NCBI GenBank assembly: GCA_023014485.1
Contig: JAJOZX010001737.1
Span: 205,001 to 269,000, forward strand
Reading direction: 5' to 3'
Origin: Bathynomus jamesi
Taxonomy: Eukaryota; Arthropoda; Malacostraca; Isopoda; Cirolanidae
Length of the DNA stretch: 64,000 nt
The notes below the pieces were generated by a model. The model saw only the letters and a list, made by a program, of their open reading frames with translations, was not told the DNA's origin and ran no database searches. The translations under genes and the position numbers were made by a program. The number at the start of each line of letters is the position of its first letter. The stretch's first letter is position 1. Below, piece by piece: positions 1-11,210 of this stretch.

Positions 1-39
1 ATTCAAGAATTCCCTTCAGATCAGCGAGGTTGCGCAAGC

Positions 40-150
40 GTGTTAGATCTGTTCACAGGATGTAGTGCCCCTTAGATATTCGGATCCAACGTACAGCTGT
101 AGGTCCCCTCCGTCACGTAACCTTTGTCGTTATGAAGGAGATTAAACAAC
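40..150 (-). repeat. Dispersed repeat family, copy 1
   Basis: Read on the minus strand, this stretch carries the motif GACGGAGGGGACCTACAGCT followed by a GGATCCGAA core and CTAAGGGGC. The same order of motifs occurs near 32.5, 42.4, 45.8 and 58.6 kb. No tRNA promoter boxes or coding frame are evident, so the class is unknown. Confidence 0.6.
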
Positions 151-739
151 CTCTAACATTATGACGACCGTGAGGAGGCTATTGTGACGCCAGAGTTCGC
201 TCAGTATGGGGTGTCAACAATGGGCAAAGACTACCGTCGAATATAATGGAAGTTCTGAAAAATCTCGGACGTGCATTACGTAATTTCATCGAAGGGGTTG
301 GGTGGGGTGGGTTTGAGTTAATTAACAAAGTATAAAAACTGCATAGCGTAATTTATTTACACGTTCCATATAATTTTATTCGGTATAAGGCTACAATGCA
401 GTTCTGTTAGAAGTTTTAACAAGTTAAAAAAAACAAACGCAAAAATGGAGTGTTTACATACAAAACATTTTCATAAATGACACGGACAAAACTTTAAACT
501 TTTAACAAAAACGGAAAAAAAAAAAAATCTTTAAAACCATTTAGTAAAATTCCTTAAAATTGTAATTCATTCATTATCACACCGACATTGAGTTTCTTAA
601 AAGCTTAAAATTCATCATTTAGAATTTTAAAAGGTTTAACTTCATTTAATAATTGTAATTAATTCGTGCTATATTTTATAATTTTATAATATTCAAAGTT
701 TCTATATTTTAAATTATTATATATATATATAGGTAAAAT

Positions 740-830
740 AAAGGATTCAGAGGCCTTTCGTGTTTGTATCATTATTACATCACATCTTGATGAGGTGTTG
801 AATACAGGAAAGACCTTGGAATCAGTTTAG
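740..830. repeat. Decayed inverted pair of Penelope-type ends (hammerhead remnant)
   Basis: Two facing arms resemble the ends seen at 30.46 and 30.97 kb. On the left is the reverse complement of GAAAGGCC (743-770); on the right are TTGATGAG, a GTGTTGAATAC stem, GGAAAG and CCTTGGAATC (786-823). The first hammerhead box would normally read CTGANGA and is changed here, so the ribozyme is probably dead. Confidence 0.45.
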
Positions 831-1576
831 TTTTCCCTGCGTGTGCATTATATATATTATATATTATCATGTATCAAGACTTGTTGCGATCTAAGAACTT
901 AAGTTTTAAATTGGTCATTACATAATTATCAGTGCCAAGGCAATTTTGTAATTAAAGCAGCAGCAATAATAATAATAATTAATAAACAATAATAATAAAC
1001 AATAAAATAAATCTGAAATTTTTACACATTCAATAAAGGAAAACATGATCTGCAAGCGACAAAATACTACTTTGATTTTTATTCATAACTAGCAAGGCAT
1101 TTGGTATCACAAGAAATATTTAGTGTTACTTAAAAACTACAATTTTAAATATGACTTACATTAATTAATTACCAGAAATATGTCTCAATCTAAGTTAGGC
1201 CATTTTTAATTAATTCATTAAGCATTCTCCAAAGCCGATTTTAGTCAAAACATTCTCATACTTAAAATGAATTCACACTTTAACGTGTTTTGAACAATAT
1301 GCTATTAAAAGACTCATTTTTAATTCTATTTTCGGGCGAAAGGCCACAATTCCCACTTAAATATTAAAACTTTTGTTCTAAAAATATTTAAAATGAAAAG
1401 TAGTAGAAATATTTAGAATAGGAATAACTGATAGTAGTAGTAGTAGTAGTACAGTAGTAGTAGTTGTTGTTACCCTCTTTGGTTTCTGTTATGACATCGG
1501 CAAAACTTAATATCTTTATTTTATACTAGGCTAACGCAAATATGAAGTAGTGTGACGTTATATATATATATATATA

Positions 1577-1617
<41 letters not shown>

Positions 1618-2012
1618 CACAAAATAAATTACCACTTACATTATTTAATACAAAGTAACAGCATTAAAACTATTAGTAATAACATCTGTAATATCAAGAA
1701 CTGTATTAAATAAAAAAAAACTTCAAATTACATTCAATGAAGCGTCTTCTCAAAGAACTTAAAAAACCAGAGTAATATTCCCTTGTGAACTTCATTTAAA
1801 TATTCTATTTATACAGTTAACATTTCCATATCTCAATATAACAAAAATATTCAACATTTTAACAAGATTTTTTTTTTTTTAAAGATTTTTAATATAATAT
1901 TTATTTAACCATCGGATTAAGTACTTTTTTGAAGAAATAGTTTTTCATTTACATAATATGTATATACGGTATATATCAATGAAAGCTAGTTTGAGTTTTG
2001 GCAGTAGCGCAC

Positions 2013-2015
<3 letters not shown>

Positions 2016-2085
<70 letters not shown>
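2016..2085. repeat. (TA)n microsatellite
   Basis: About 70 bp of uninterrupted TA dinucleotides. A shorter interrupted TA tract lies at 1560-1616. Confidence 0.9.
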
Positions 2086-2088
<3 letters not shown>

Positions 2089-2605
2089 GGCATTTATAAA
2101 AAAGCTTTAATTAAAAAATTAAAAGTTAAAGATTGAAATACGGTAATATTGCTCAATATTATCTTATTTACAATTCTAAAAACGCCTAAATAATAATAAT
2201 AAATAATAATAATAATAATAATATAACAAGAATAATAGTTGAAATGACCTCAATATTGAAGTGACTTAAAATAAATTAAAAAATAAAGGAAACAATTTAT
2301 TTTCATTTCTAATCACGAACTGACGAGTCTTTTCCGTTTTTCTGCTCTCTCATCTTTCACATAAACTCTGCAAAGATTAAAAAAAAAAAAGACCATAAAA
2401 AACCCGAGTGTTAAAGTCACGTCATAAAACAAAGAGTCCAGAAAAATAAGACCCTTTTCTCAAGTTCATAAATACTATCTGTATGCTATTCTCAAGGTCA
2501 GATCATTGTTTCTCCATATCAGCTGTCGATGAGCAAATTTCTCGGGGTTATCGAGACATATATAGAAAATCTAATTTTGTAGTAATATATATAAATAAAT
2601 ATATA

Positions 2606-3007
2606 CAGGGTGTCCCGTAAGTCTGGACCCATAGGGAAAAATAATAAAATTACAAAATAGTCCAAAAATTTATTTATAATATATTTTTTTATTATTTTTA
2701 TTACTATTTTTATTATTTTTTTATTATGATCTTACTCCGCTGGAGTTTTATTTGTGGGGCCACTTGAAAGCCAAAGTGTACGAGGTCAAACTTCAGAACA
2801 TTTTCCACCTTAAAGCACGCATTGTGGAGGCGTGTCAAGAAATTTCTGCGACTGTGATTCAGAAAGTGCTGTCGCAGTGGAAATTGCGTCTTCAACTATG
2901 TGTGCGACACAACGGCGGACACTTTGAACAGATTATGTAATAAATTTTTGGACTATTTTGTAATTTTATTATTTTTCCCTATGGGTCCAGACTTACGGGA
3001 CACCCTG
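2606..3007 (+). mobile_element. IS630/mariner-type element, internally deleted
   Basis: The ends are perfect inverted repeats starting CAGGGTGTCCCGTAAGTC and extending about 75 bp, flanked by TA on both sides (2604-2605, 3008-3009), as expected for Tc1/mariner insertion. The interior keeps only the C-terminal tail of the transposase on the plus strand (about 2726-2940), including LTPLEFYLWG, where the usual third catalytic Asp is Glu, and the closing NGGHFEQIM. The copy is non-autonomous and about 402 bp long. Confidence 0.85.
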
Positions 3008-3117
3008 TATATAATTAAATAAATATATATAATTAATAAATATATATATAATTAAATAAATAAATATATAATTAAATAAATATATATATAATTAAATAAA
3101 TATATATATAATTAAAT

Positions 3118-3175
3118 AAATAAAAAATATATATATATATATATACTGTATATATATATATAGATATATATATAT

Positions 3176-3265
<90 letters not shown>
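3118..3265. repeat. (TA)n-rich microsatellite block
   Basis: Interrupted TA dinucleotide tracts follow a short ATTAAATAAATATAT array (about 3010-3125). The 160 bp after it, up to the Penelope relic, show nothing recognisable. Confidence 0.85.
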
Positions 3266-3269
<4 letters not shown>

Positions 3270-4280
3270 AAGTTTTAAATCTTAAATCAAATCACTCAAA
3301 GTATTTTCTCTGATATAGCTAAGTTGTTACATTTTCGGTGGTGGGATCACGGACGTTGGAAGGATTGTAAAACGGGACCACGCATTAGGTTAAGAATTAC
3401 TGGTTAATATTAACTCATTTCTTGAGAATTATGCCCGAATTATTGGTAGGGATATTTTTTACTATGATATTTTTCACAATATTGTTATATGAAAATACTA
3501 CATTAATATCCAAAAGTTTAAGTACATTAGCAATGCCTAAAAAGTCTGGGAAAAATGGAAGTACTAAAATATTCTTTGACAAAGTGCGAGTGTTAGAAGG
3601 TTAGAAGGTTCGTTTTGCCTTGTTATGACAAGATTCCATAAACGCAGGTGGGTAGCACAGATCACTTCCAATACCGTTGATTCTTTCCAATTCGGCATCG
3701 ATGTATTCCGGACTGGTGATCCTAAGAGCGCGGAGAAATATTGACGAAGATATGGCCTTAATCGGGGTGTCATGTCCAGAGTAAAAGTGTACGTAGGACA
3801 AATTGTTTTTTCTCGACAGATACTAAACTTAAAACCTGGGCTTTCCCTATGTACACGCACATCCAAAAACGGGATTGAGTTGTCTTGTTCCACTTCTAAA
3901 GCAAACTTAATGGAGAGAACTTGATCATTTAACTGAAGGAGGAAGTCATCCAGGTCACGATTTTCATGGGCCAGATACATAAAATATCATCGACGTACCG
4001 CAACCATGGGATGCCAACCCCCATGATTCTCGGAATGTAAGTAATTTCGAAAAACTCCATATAAATATTGGAGAGGAGGGGCGACAAGGGGTTGCCCATG
4101 GCCATCCCAAAAACTTGTTGATAATACTCGCTATTGAAAGTGAATTTACAGTCTTTGATGCAAAGCTTAAGTTCCAAAACGATGTGTGCAGGTAGTGGAA
4201 GGTCGTACTTATGTAATTCTCGGGAGAGTCAAGCATATCGTCAATCGGCACTTTTGGAAACAATGAACAAACGTCAAAAC

Positions 4281-5601
4281 CAGTGCTGTGCTCGTTACTT
4301 TATAAATGTAATGCCGTTATCGTTACAGTTACCATTTTTTAAAAGTAACGAGTAACGGCACCGTTACTCGTTACCGTTACTTTTAATGAAATTTAAATAT
4401 ATTATATATATGCATAGGTATATTATAATTTATATATACATAAAATATTATATAAATATCCGCTTGTGCGCGTATGTGTTGGCTTGTATCCACTGGTTAA
4501 TGCATAGGCTATGAAGTCTGTGCATACCTTCATTGCGTTGTTATGACTTATAAGGCATAATATTTTCAAAAAAAGTGAAACAAAATTACTGCAAGATTTA
4601 TTACTAGGAATTGCAACATAACAGAGGATGTAGCATACTATTGATACTAATTTACTAATGCTAGAATATACCAGGAAAGTTTAGTTTTGCAAAACAATAA
4701 TACGAAACACTAAAGAAATGAATCAAATGAGTTATTGTGCATGGCAATGATAATTGAAATTTATTAGCTAAATATACAAACTTAAGAACTATTATTCAAA
4801 AGATCTTTATTGGCCTTTAAGAAAAAAAGCTTCTCAAAAGTTGCACCTAAGAGCGAGCCTCGTTTACGACGCAGTATATCCTTCCTTAAATGCAAAAAAC
4901 TTCACTTTTTTTCTACGTGAAGGTCAAAATATGAAAATAAAAACCCACTCTAATAGACAGAGTTTATTTCCACAACAGTTTCGATGCCCACTGGCATCCT
5001 CCTCGGATGGATGCCAGTGGGCATCGAAAGTGTTGTGGAAATAAACTCTGTCTATTAGAGTGGGTTTTTATTTTCATATATCCTTCCTTACTGAAAAAAC
5101 CCGCTCAACAGCTGCATTAGATGGTATAGGAGTGTTAAGTTTAATAAACATATTTTTAAAGTTAGTGGATGGGAAGGATGCAGAACTAACGTGCCGGGAA
5201 GGCCCAGATGAGAGGAATGACGAAACCTCTGTTGAACTTAGATCCCTCCCCGCTCCAGGGTTCTTCGCCTTTTTACTTTGACAGTGCTGTCAGTGTAGGG
5301 GGAAAGGGTGGATGGGAGTAGGCTGCCAGCATGGCAACGGCTAACATGCACACCTCGTTCATAGAGAAGGGACAAATTTTTAACGGTTAATGAATAATGA
5401 GTGAGGATCGAAAGAAACTAATTGCGAGCTACGATAAAAAAGTAACGAGTAACGACTAACGAATGTATTTCCCTAAAAAAGTAACGTCGTTACTGAAAGA
5501 GTTACTTGATTTGAAATGTAATGCCGTTACCACTACCGTTACTAAAAAAGTACCGCGTTACGTAACGGCCGTTACTTGTAACGCGTTACTGCCCAGCTCT
5601 A
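4281..5601. mobile_element. Non-autonomous hAT element (1.32 kb)
   Basis: It is flanked by an exact 8-bp target duplication GTCAAAAC (4273-4280 and 5602-5609) inside the Penelope RT. The ends are imperfect inverted repeats, CAGTGCTGTGC and TAGAGCTGGGC. Both are followed by many GTAACG/CGTTAC repeats, the subterminal pattern typical of this hAT group. No transposase is present. A 151-bp hairpin lies near the middle. Confidence 0.88.
4929..5079. repeat. Near-perfect 151-bp hairpin
   Basis: Two arms of about 70 bp are reverse complements with roughly one mismatch, separated by a few bases around 5001-5008. The arm starts ATATGAAAATAAAAACCC and ends near CACTGGCATCC. The string TATATCCTTCCTTA occurs both upstream (about 4876) and just after the hairpin (5077), so the locus was partly duplicated when the hairpin formed. 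Confidence 0.85.
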
Positions 5602-5609
5602 GTCAAAAC

Positions 5610-6198
5610 TGATTAATCTATCGTTGGTTTCAGTGCATACAATATTCAATTTTTCAGTAAGATCCATGGAATTTTTTACATGTGAATCAGAGATAGTTCC
5701 GAGAATGGGGGACAAGACTTTGACAAGCCATTTGGAGAGTTTATAGGTAATAGAGCCCACCGAGCTAATAATAGGGCGCATAGGGTTGCCAGGTTTATGG
5801 GTTTTAATAAGACCGTAAAGGTAGGGAAGAGACGGTGAAGCGGACATGAAAAGCGGAATTAAGCCCTTATGATCTTTGAGAATGCGTTTTAAGCCACTAT
5901 TGAATGATTTGATGACGTCATCCTGCGGGTTCTTCCTAAGTTTTCTGTATGTGGCGGGGTCCTGGAGCAGCTCGTTCATCTTTCTAATGTAGTCCACTTT
6001 GTCCATAATAACTAAGGTGTTAGCCTGGTCTGCTTTAGTAATATGGAGCTCACCATCTTTTTTTAATTGTGAGAGGCTATTGCGAAAACGTTTAGGAAAG
6101 TTATCTTCGTAAGTACTATTCGCAGCACTATAGACAATAATCCGGTTGCACGGGGTGGGAACCCTGCATTGTTTGTTATAAAGCAAATCTTGACACAT
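5610..6198 (-). CDS. Penelope-like RT, N-terminal fragment
   Basis: About 196 codons starting at a Met near 6198 match residues 23-190 of the RT at 51.9-53.1 kb almost throughout. The fingers region IKTHKPGNPMRPI and the first half of motif A (LISFD) are present. The frame ends where the hAT element sits. The 5' extension before the NFPKRF block is not seen in the other copy, which was cut there by an inversion. Confidence 0.8.
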
Positions 6199-6231
6199 TT
6201 TGAAAGCTTATACCACCCCATTCAAGAATCC

Positions 6232-6551
6232 ATCGGGTGTACACCTGACCCCCGCTTGGCTTTTTCAATATGGCCGGCGAAACTGAAAAATCCCATATCC
6301 TGGTCAATACTTGATCGATTTTGATGATCTTCGTGTCATTTCTAGGGTTTTTTAGGATGATGAGTCGATCTGGAGGGGTTGCAGATACTTTGGGAGTCGT
6401 TTTGACCCATATTCGTCAATACTCAAGGTCATTGGAGGTCAAATGCCCCCGGAAATAAGGAATATCCCATATCCCGAGCAGTCGTGGAGATATTTTGGTG
6501 ATCTTACTGTCGTTTTTATGGTTTCGGGCGAGACTGAGTAGTTCTATAGGC
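6232..6551. repeat. Left arm of long inverted repeat
   Basis: This sequence is the reverse complement of 12251-12505 plus 13016-13115, interrupted there by a 501-bp insertion. The homology also runs into the first codons of the Penelope RT (to about 6160). It therefore looks like the 5' region of two Penelope-like copies lying head to head; it could also be the end of a larger composite. It contains the phrase TCAAGGTCATTGGAGGTCAA and a similar phrase recurs at about 6590-6620. Confidence 0.8.
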
Positions 6552-6925
6552 ACATGATAACAGTAGGATATCATTTTGCAACTCCATGGGTCAAGTCAAG
6601 GTCATTTGAGGTTAAAGTTTGGCCTTGAAATATAATGCCACAGTTGACATCACTGTATTTGCTTTATTTCAGTGACAATTTCTACAATCTAGCTAACTGC
6701 TGAGCACTTAACATCTTTTCTGCAGATAAAACCAGATCATAATGCTTAAATGACATAACCCACATTATATGGATATGGATATTTGGATATAAACCACAAT
6801 TTATGCTGAAGTGTAGGGCACATGCATTCTATGGAAGGTTGCAAAGCTACAAGATATGACCTCGTAAGCAAAACAAAGCTCACACCTAGCTAGGGGGTTG
6901 GCATTGACAACTTTGATGCAGTTAT
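6552..6925. other. Gap between inverted repeat and nuclease-like gene
   Basis: No coding region is seen. This would be the 3' flank of the nuclease-like gene on the minus strand. A second TCAAGTCAAGGTCATTTGAG phrase near 6590 echoes the inverted repeat. Confidence 0.5.
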
Positions 6926-7691
6926 TCACATTAGGTAACCATTTATTGGGGGGCAAACATCGAAAGAAATGGTTGTGTCAGGATCATCAGTCTGCTCTTC
7001 GTTTGCATTTTGGGTCAATGGATTGTTGCAATCCAAGCCGCTGCCACATGCACAGAACATTGTGCAAGGGATTCCGCGTCCCATGCAGTCGCAGCGACTC
7101 CCCCTGCATGCTGATTGTGATTCACACCCACATCTGATTAGTTTCAGAACTTCATCTGGTGCTAAGCACACTCCTTCACCAACTGTTTTTGGGATGAGAA
7201 CTCTGTTTCGTCTCTCTCCCACCCATAATGCACAGGATCAAGTGGTGGTGGGTCACACTTTAGTGCATCGAGCCAGTTCGTCACAGTGTAGTGGGCTCTG
7301 AGCACATTTTGATGGAAAGTTTCAGTTGTCGGTGGTAGAGAACATAGTTTGGGTGCAGCAGTTCCCGACTTCCCTGTCTTCGGAGCCCATACTCGCTGAC
7401 GACACTCAGTAAGAGATGAGGATTTCTTATCCCCATAGCATGCAACAATGAACGCTGTTGCCTCCTTCTCGATATGGTCAAAGCATGCATCAAGGGACCC
7501 CAGCTTGTCTAGCTTCCGACCCTTCTTGGCTGTGGCAATGGCAGTGGCTTTGCCGATGCCATGTATTGCTGCAACTGTCACAACCACTCAAAGCATGTAG
7601 TTTGAGGATTTGTGAGATGATGTCTTTGTGCTGGGTTACAGTTGCTCGGATGTCCACTGATTTTCTGCCACGCACTGGAGACTCCATAATC
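6926..7691 (-). pseudogene. PIN/FEN-like nuclease with cysteine-rich tail, 3' part
   Basis: Minus-strand continuation of the gene at 11211-11985, split by TE-A. It encodes SPVRGRKSVDIRATVTQH, then a LSGCD acidic motif, then an IHGIGKATA block, APKLCSLPPTTE and a WLDALKCDPPPLDP block. It closes with a cysteine-rich tail containing CGCESQSACRGSRCDC and CACGSGLDC, followed by a TGA near 6924. One-base shifts near 7585 (just after LSGCD) and near 7200 break the frame. I recognise this as a multicopy invertebrate family whose acidic residues (Asp, EAD, DDTD, GCD) follow the FEN/PIN nuclease order. The function is inferred. Confidence 0.7.
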
Positions 7692-7700
7692 ATGGGACAG
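7692..7700. repeat. 9-bp target duplication of TE-A (left)
   Basis: ATGGGACAG immediately precedes TAGGGTGT, and the identical 9-mer follows the right end at 11202-11210. Confidence 0.9.
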
Positions 7701-10700
7701 TAGGGTGTACCATTTTTGGGTCATTTTCAAAAAGTCAAGGTCCAGGAGTCTAATGTTGTGCCAAATGATGTCCTAAACACGAATTTTACAGGCATTTTCT
7801 AATCCGACAAATTTTGAATCCCCCCCACACCCCCTTGAAATTTTGCGCATCCCCTTTTCCTAAAAACCCCATATATCTCAAACACTATCAACTTTATCGA
7901 AAAATGTTATAGAATAAAAATGATTTAGAATCAAAAGTTCTATTAGAAAAGTTCATCAAAATAGAAATTTACTTAATTTTGAAAATTTTCATTTATTTTT
8001 TAAAAATTTAAATTAAAAAAATTTTTTGCTTGCAGTGCCTTCTTCTTAAATAAGGTGTTACCGCCACCTTTGAAGCATCACCCCAATGCAACTTCGCGGC
8101 GATGAGCTTTGTATTTGCTAGTTATAATGCAAATCATAATTAGTTTTTATTATAACTAGCCTATACAAAGTGAGGACAACCTCAAAACTATATATATATA
8201 AAATAAAGCTAAAAATTAACACTTTATCTATAGTTGTGAGGTCCCATCGTTTTTTTTTTTCCTTTATTCAACACTTTCCTCAAAAAAATAAAAAAAAACA
8301 AGTTTCCTAATTAGAAATCATTGATACCTTATAAGAGCTTTTTAAACATAAAAATAAGAAAAGACAATTTATGGTATATTTAATAACAAAAAAAAATCAG
8401 CCTCTTCTAAATTAAAACAATCTCTGCAAATAAAAATACCTAATCTATCTGTTAATGAACTATTCTTTACTGAGTTTCATTCTTTTAAGAGTCTCTTTAC
8501 TAGGATCAGGAATTAGTCTTCTATTCTCTTCCACAATTTGCAAAAGACCTTGAAATTCTTCTTCATTTTGACATTTGTCATGAAAGTCTTGAACCAGCTT
8601 GATTCCTCTTTCAGCGGTATCATTGACTACTCTAATAGATGAAAGAATGTTTTTTAGTTTGTTGTAGTCATCGACCTCTTCCCATGTTGATGCTGGTTTC
8701 TTTATCCAAGAGTCTGGTTTTGACCCACAGCATTGAAATAAATGCCATGAAATTGGACCTACAAGCTGATGAAGCTTTGTGTCTTCCTTTAAAATGGGGA
8801 AAACAGGTTGCTCACATACATAATTTTCTGGAACTGGATATTTGTTTAAGGATTTTGCGATCTTATCTTTTTCATCATTACTTAGCGATCCAAAGAAACT
8901 CAAAGGGACCACTTCCTCCGTCAAATACCAGTAATGATTGGCAAAAGATTTCAAAGCAGCATTTGCAACTTCCCTATCTTCCTTCTTGTAATTCACCAAA
9001 TCATGATAAAACTTCAGATCATTAGCTGGACTATCTAGTGAATTAGAACATAAAAGCCAGTATTTTCCATAAATTAATGCATTAAATAGACACATTCTCT
9101 TTAATTTCTTAATCAATGATTCATCATATGATGCTTGGTGGGCAAAAGCATACATTTTATTTGTATACAAAATCATTGCCATCCACCTGGCACGGTGCAT
9201 TGCACCAGGTTTCCGCCAATGACTGTTTTCTCTGGAAACCTCTCCTAAAAGCATTAAAGTTGTTTCAGCAACTTCCCTATAGTCATCACGTGGAAAGCAG
9301 TCAGATTTTCTTAAACATTGGGTCATAAATTCTACACATTCTTCCTTTAGGCCTCTTTGATACTTTGATTTAACATCAAGAACATTGTATGTAGATTTCG
9401 TATTAATTTTCTTCCATTTAGACTCGCGAAATTCTTTGAATAACTCAAACTCAGGAGATTTACTTGGGCCAAAAATGGTTTCATACACAGCACACAAAAC
9501 TCTTTCAGCCACATGATGGCGGCATGCTAACCAAATCAATTTCTTTTGCAAAAGTTCTTCAAGTAACTTACAGGAACCTTTCATCCATCCTGAATTGGAT
9601 GCAGTGGTATCAAATGATACTCCAAAGACATTTTGCTTCAAGTTCCATTTTTCAATACTTTGAAATACAGAAGTGGCTTGAGACAATCCAGTGGAATAAT
9701 CTATTATAGAAACTGATAAAAGTTTTTCTACACTTGGGTATCCAGTAACAAGTATTGCAAGGCGGTCTTCTTGTTCTGAACATGATTTAGTAAGCAGCTC
9801 GCTATCCCAATGTACTAGGCAGTGATCAGGAGGAGTAAAATCCTTGATGCAAGTTTCATATTTTCGTTTTCTTGTCTTTCGAGCGGCTCTTGCAGATGTG
9901 GTCCTGGAGAGAGACAGTTTTTCAATATCCTTGCCACACCTAATGGCTACTGCAGCAGCAAAAACAGTCCGTTGTCCAATAGAGAGATTAAGTCTGTCTG
10001 CAGTGGAGGAAACCAATGGCGAGGCAAGAATATTTTTGGGGCTGGAAGCATTTGAAGGTCCTGCTGTAGGTTCTGTCGGAAACTCTTCATAGCTGTCTGT
10101 CTCAGAACTGGTCGTGCTAGAAAGAAGGGTCTCTGATGTTCTGGCTGTAGCACTCACTTGCTTCACTGATTTATGTTTCTCTCTGCGTTTCTTCTCTTTC
10201 TCTAATCTAATGTACTTGCGCTGTACTTTTGATGCATAATCTGCATCTAGCAAACCTAAACATGTTTCTCGTTTTGTTCTTTGATCTTCTAAGAATGAAA
10301 TATCATATGCTTTCTGAGGCTCAGTTCTCATGCGGTCTTTTTGGATTAATTCAACGGCATTTTGAGAAGAGATGTCAAAAAGGGAATCCATAATTTTCAT
10401 GAAATTAGAGAGTTCATTTTCAAAACTTGCTCTTTTTTTGTGCTTGATTAAATTATTATGCATTTCTTCTAGATTTAACAGCATCTTCCTGCCTTTAGGG
10501 TTTTTACTAATATCTATAGTAGGAATGCATGCTTTTTGCCATATTATTAGTAGCTTCTGTAGAACTTCATTAACAGTAGAATCTTTTGTAACTTTTGGAC
10601 CCTTATACTGCATTCTCCGTAAATAAATAAAATGGCTTAGAACATCTTTATTGGATGGTAAAACAATTTTAGATGAACTCATAATATCAGCCTGCAAGCG

Positions 10701-11201
10701 ACCAAGAATAAAGTCATGCTGTTTTGTAGCTGTTTGACTCATTTTTTATTTATTTTTCAAATAAAGCAGTCTGAAAAGAAACAATAAGAGTAAAAACAAT
10801 GCTTGTTTATTAAAATTCAATGTAAAAAAGGATTTTTAAATTTGGATTATACTCACAATATACTCATAAATAATGTAACTTAAGCACCTTATTTTATATT
10901 AATACAATAAGGTGATCTTGGACAAAAGAAAATGAAAATTTTCAAAATTACGTAAATTTCTATCTTAATGAACTTTTCTAATAGAACGTTTGATTCTAAA
11001 TCATTTTTATTCTATAACATTTTTCGATAAAGTTGATAGTGGTTTAGATATATGGGGTTTTTAGGAAAAGGGGATGGGGGGGATTCAAAATTTGTTGGAT
11101 TAGAAAATGCTTGTTAAATTCGTGTTTAGGACATCATTTGGCACAACATTAGACTCCTGGACCTTGACTTTTTGAAAATGACCCAAAAATGGTACACCCT
11201 A
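7701..11201 (-). mobile_element. TE-A: intact 3.5-kb DNA transposon, superfamily unassigned
   Basis: The ends begin TAGGGTGTACCATTTTTGGG and are inverted repeats of about 290 bp (7701-7991 and 10925-11201); the right arm lacks roughly 24 bp near GAAATTTTGCGC. An exact 9-bp duplication ATGGGACAG flanks it. One uninterrupted transposase frame fills most of the interior. The TAGGG start resembles hAT ends, but hAT makes 8-bp duplications; 9 bp is usual for Mutator-like elements. The perfect duplication and open frame suggest a fairly recent insertion. Confidence 0.9.
8460..10742 (-). CDS. DDE-type transposase of TE-A (760 aa)
   Basis: Predicted to cut and join the TE-A ends. I see an N-terminal helical region, a LFDI-SFLEDQR region (121-154), a basic segment (171-195), a Ser/Thr-rich linker (200-250), and then an RNase H-like core. 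Candidate catalytic residues are D313 (HWDSELL), D378 (SFDTTASNSG) and E711 (NDTAERG). C407-x2-H410 (ACRHH) and R519-W520 match the C/DxxH and RW motifs known from hAT and Mutator-type transposases. No zinc finger is evident at the N-terminus. The frame is intact from Met to TAA. TE-B at the right end of the window has the same architecture. The superfamily is not assigned; residue choices are by eye. Confidence 0.82.
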   Translation of the reverse strand: MSQTATKQHDFILGRLQADIMSSSKIVLPSNKDVLSHFIYLRRMQYKGPKVTKDSTVNEVLQKLLIIWQKACIPTIDISKNPKGRKMLLNLEEMHNNLIKHKKRASFENELSNFMKIMDSLFDISSQNAVELIQKDRMRTEPQKAYDISFLEDQRTKRETCLGLLDADYASKVQRKYIRLEKEKKRREKHKSVKQVSATARTSETLLSSTTSSETDSYEEFPTEPTAGPSNASSPKNILASPLVSSTADRLNLSIGQRTVFAAAVAIRCGKDIEKLSLSRTTSARAARKTRKRKYETCIKDFTPPDHCLVHWDSELLTKSCSEQEDRLAILVTGYPSVEKLLSVSIIDYSTGLSQATSVFQSIEKWNLKQNVFGVSFDTTASNSGWMKGSCKLLEELLQKKLIWLACRHHVAERVLCAVYETIFGPSKSPEFELFKEFRESKWKKINTKSTYNVLDVKSKYQRGLKEECVEFMTQCLRKSDCFPRDDYREVAETTLMLLGEVSRENSHWRKPGAMHRARWMAMILYTNKMYAFAHQASYDESLIKKLKRMCLFNALIYGKYWLLCSNSLDSPANDLKFYHDLVNYKKEDREVANAALKSFANHYWYLTEEVVPLSFFGSLSNDEKDKIAKSLNKYPVPENYVCEQPVFPILKEDTKLHQLVGPISWHLFQCCGSKPDSWIKKPASTWEEVDDYNKLKNILSSIRVVNDTAERGIKLVQDFHDKCQNEEEFQGLLQIVEENRRLIPDPSKETLKRMKLSKE

Positions 11202-11210
11202 ATGGGACAG
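11202..11210. repeat. 9-bp target duplication of TE-A (right)
   Basis: ATGGGACAG follows the right TIR end CCCTA directly and matches 7692-7700 exactly. Confidence 0.9.

Larger units (their letters stand above)
161..2600. other. AT-rich stretch without a gene
   Basis: I see no supported coding region here. The stretch holds poly-A and poly-T runs, AAT-type repeats near 960-1010 and 2190-2225, a TAG trinucleotide run near 1433-1465, and TA dinucleotide tracts near 1560-1616 and 2016-2085. The only recognisable mobile relic is the pair of decayed Penelope ends near 740-830. Confidence 0.6.
3428..6231 (-). pseudogene. Penelope-like retroelement, left copy (broken)
   Basis: This is a minus-strand Penelope-like element coding for reverse transcriptase followed by a GIY-YIG endonuclease. 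From 6198 down, the reading frame shows TITKAD-like N-terminal sequence, the YGLIKTHKPGNPMRPI block and motif A beginning LISFDVCSLF. It is then interrupted by a hAT insertion at 4281-5601. Beyond that come fragments of motif B (MAMGNPLSPLLSNIYMEFFE) and motif C (RYVDDILCIW). The endonuclease stops near 3428, before the GIY-YIG residues. Frameshifts separate the blocks near 3960 and 4180. It is a dead copy; the matching intact blocks are at 51.9-53.1 kb. Confidence 0.85.
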
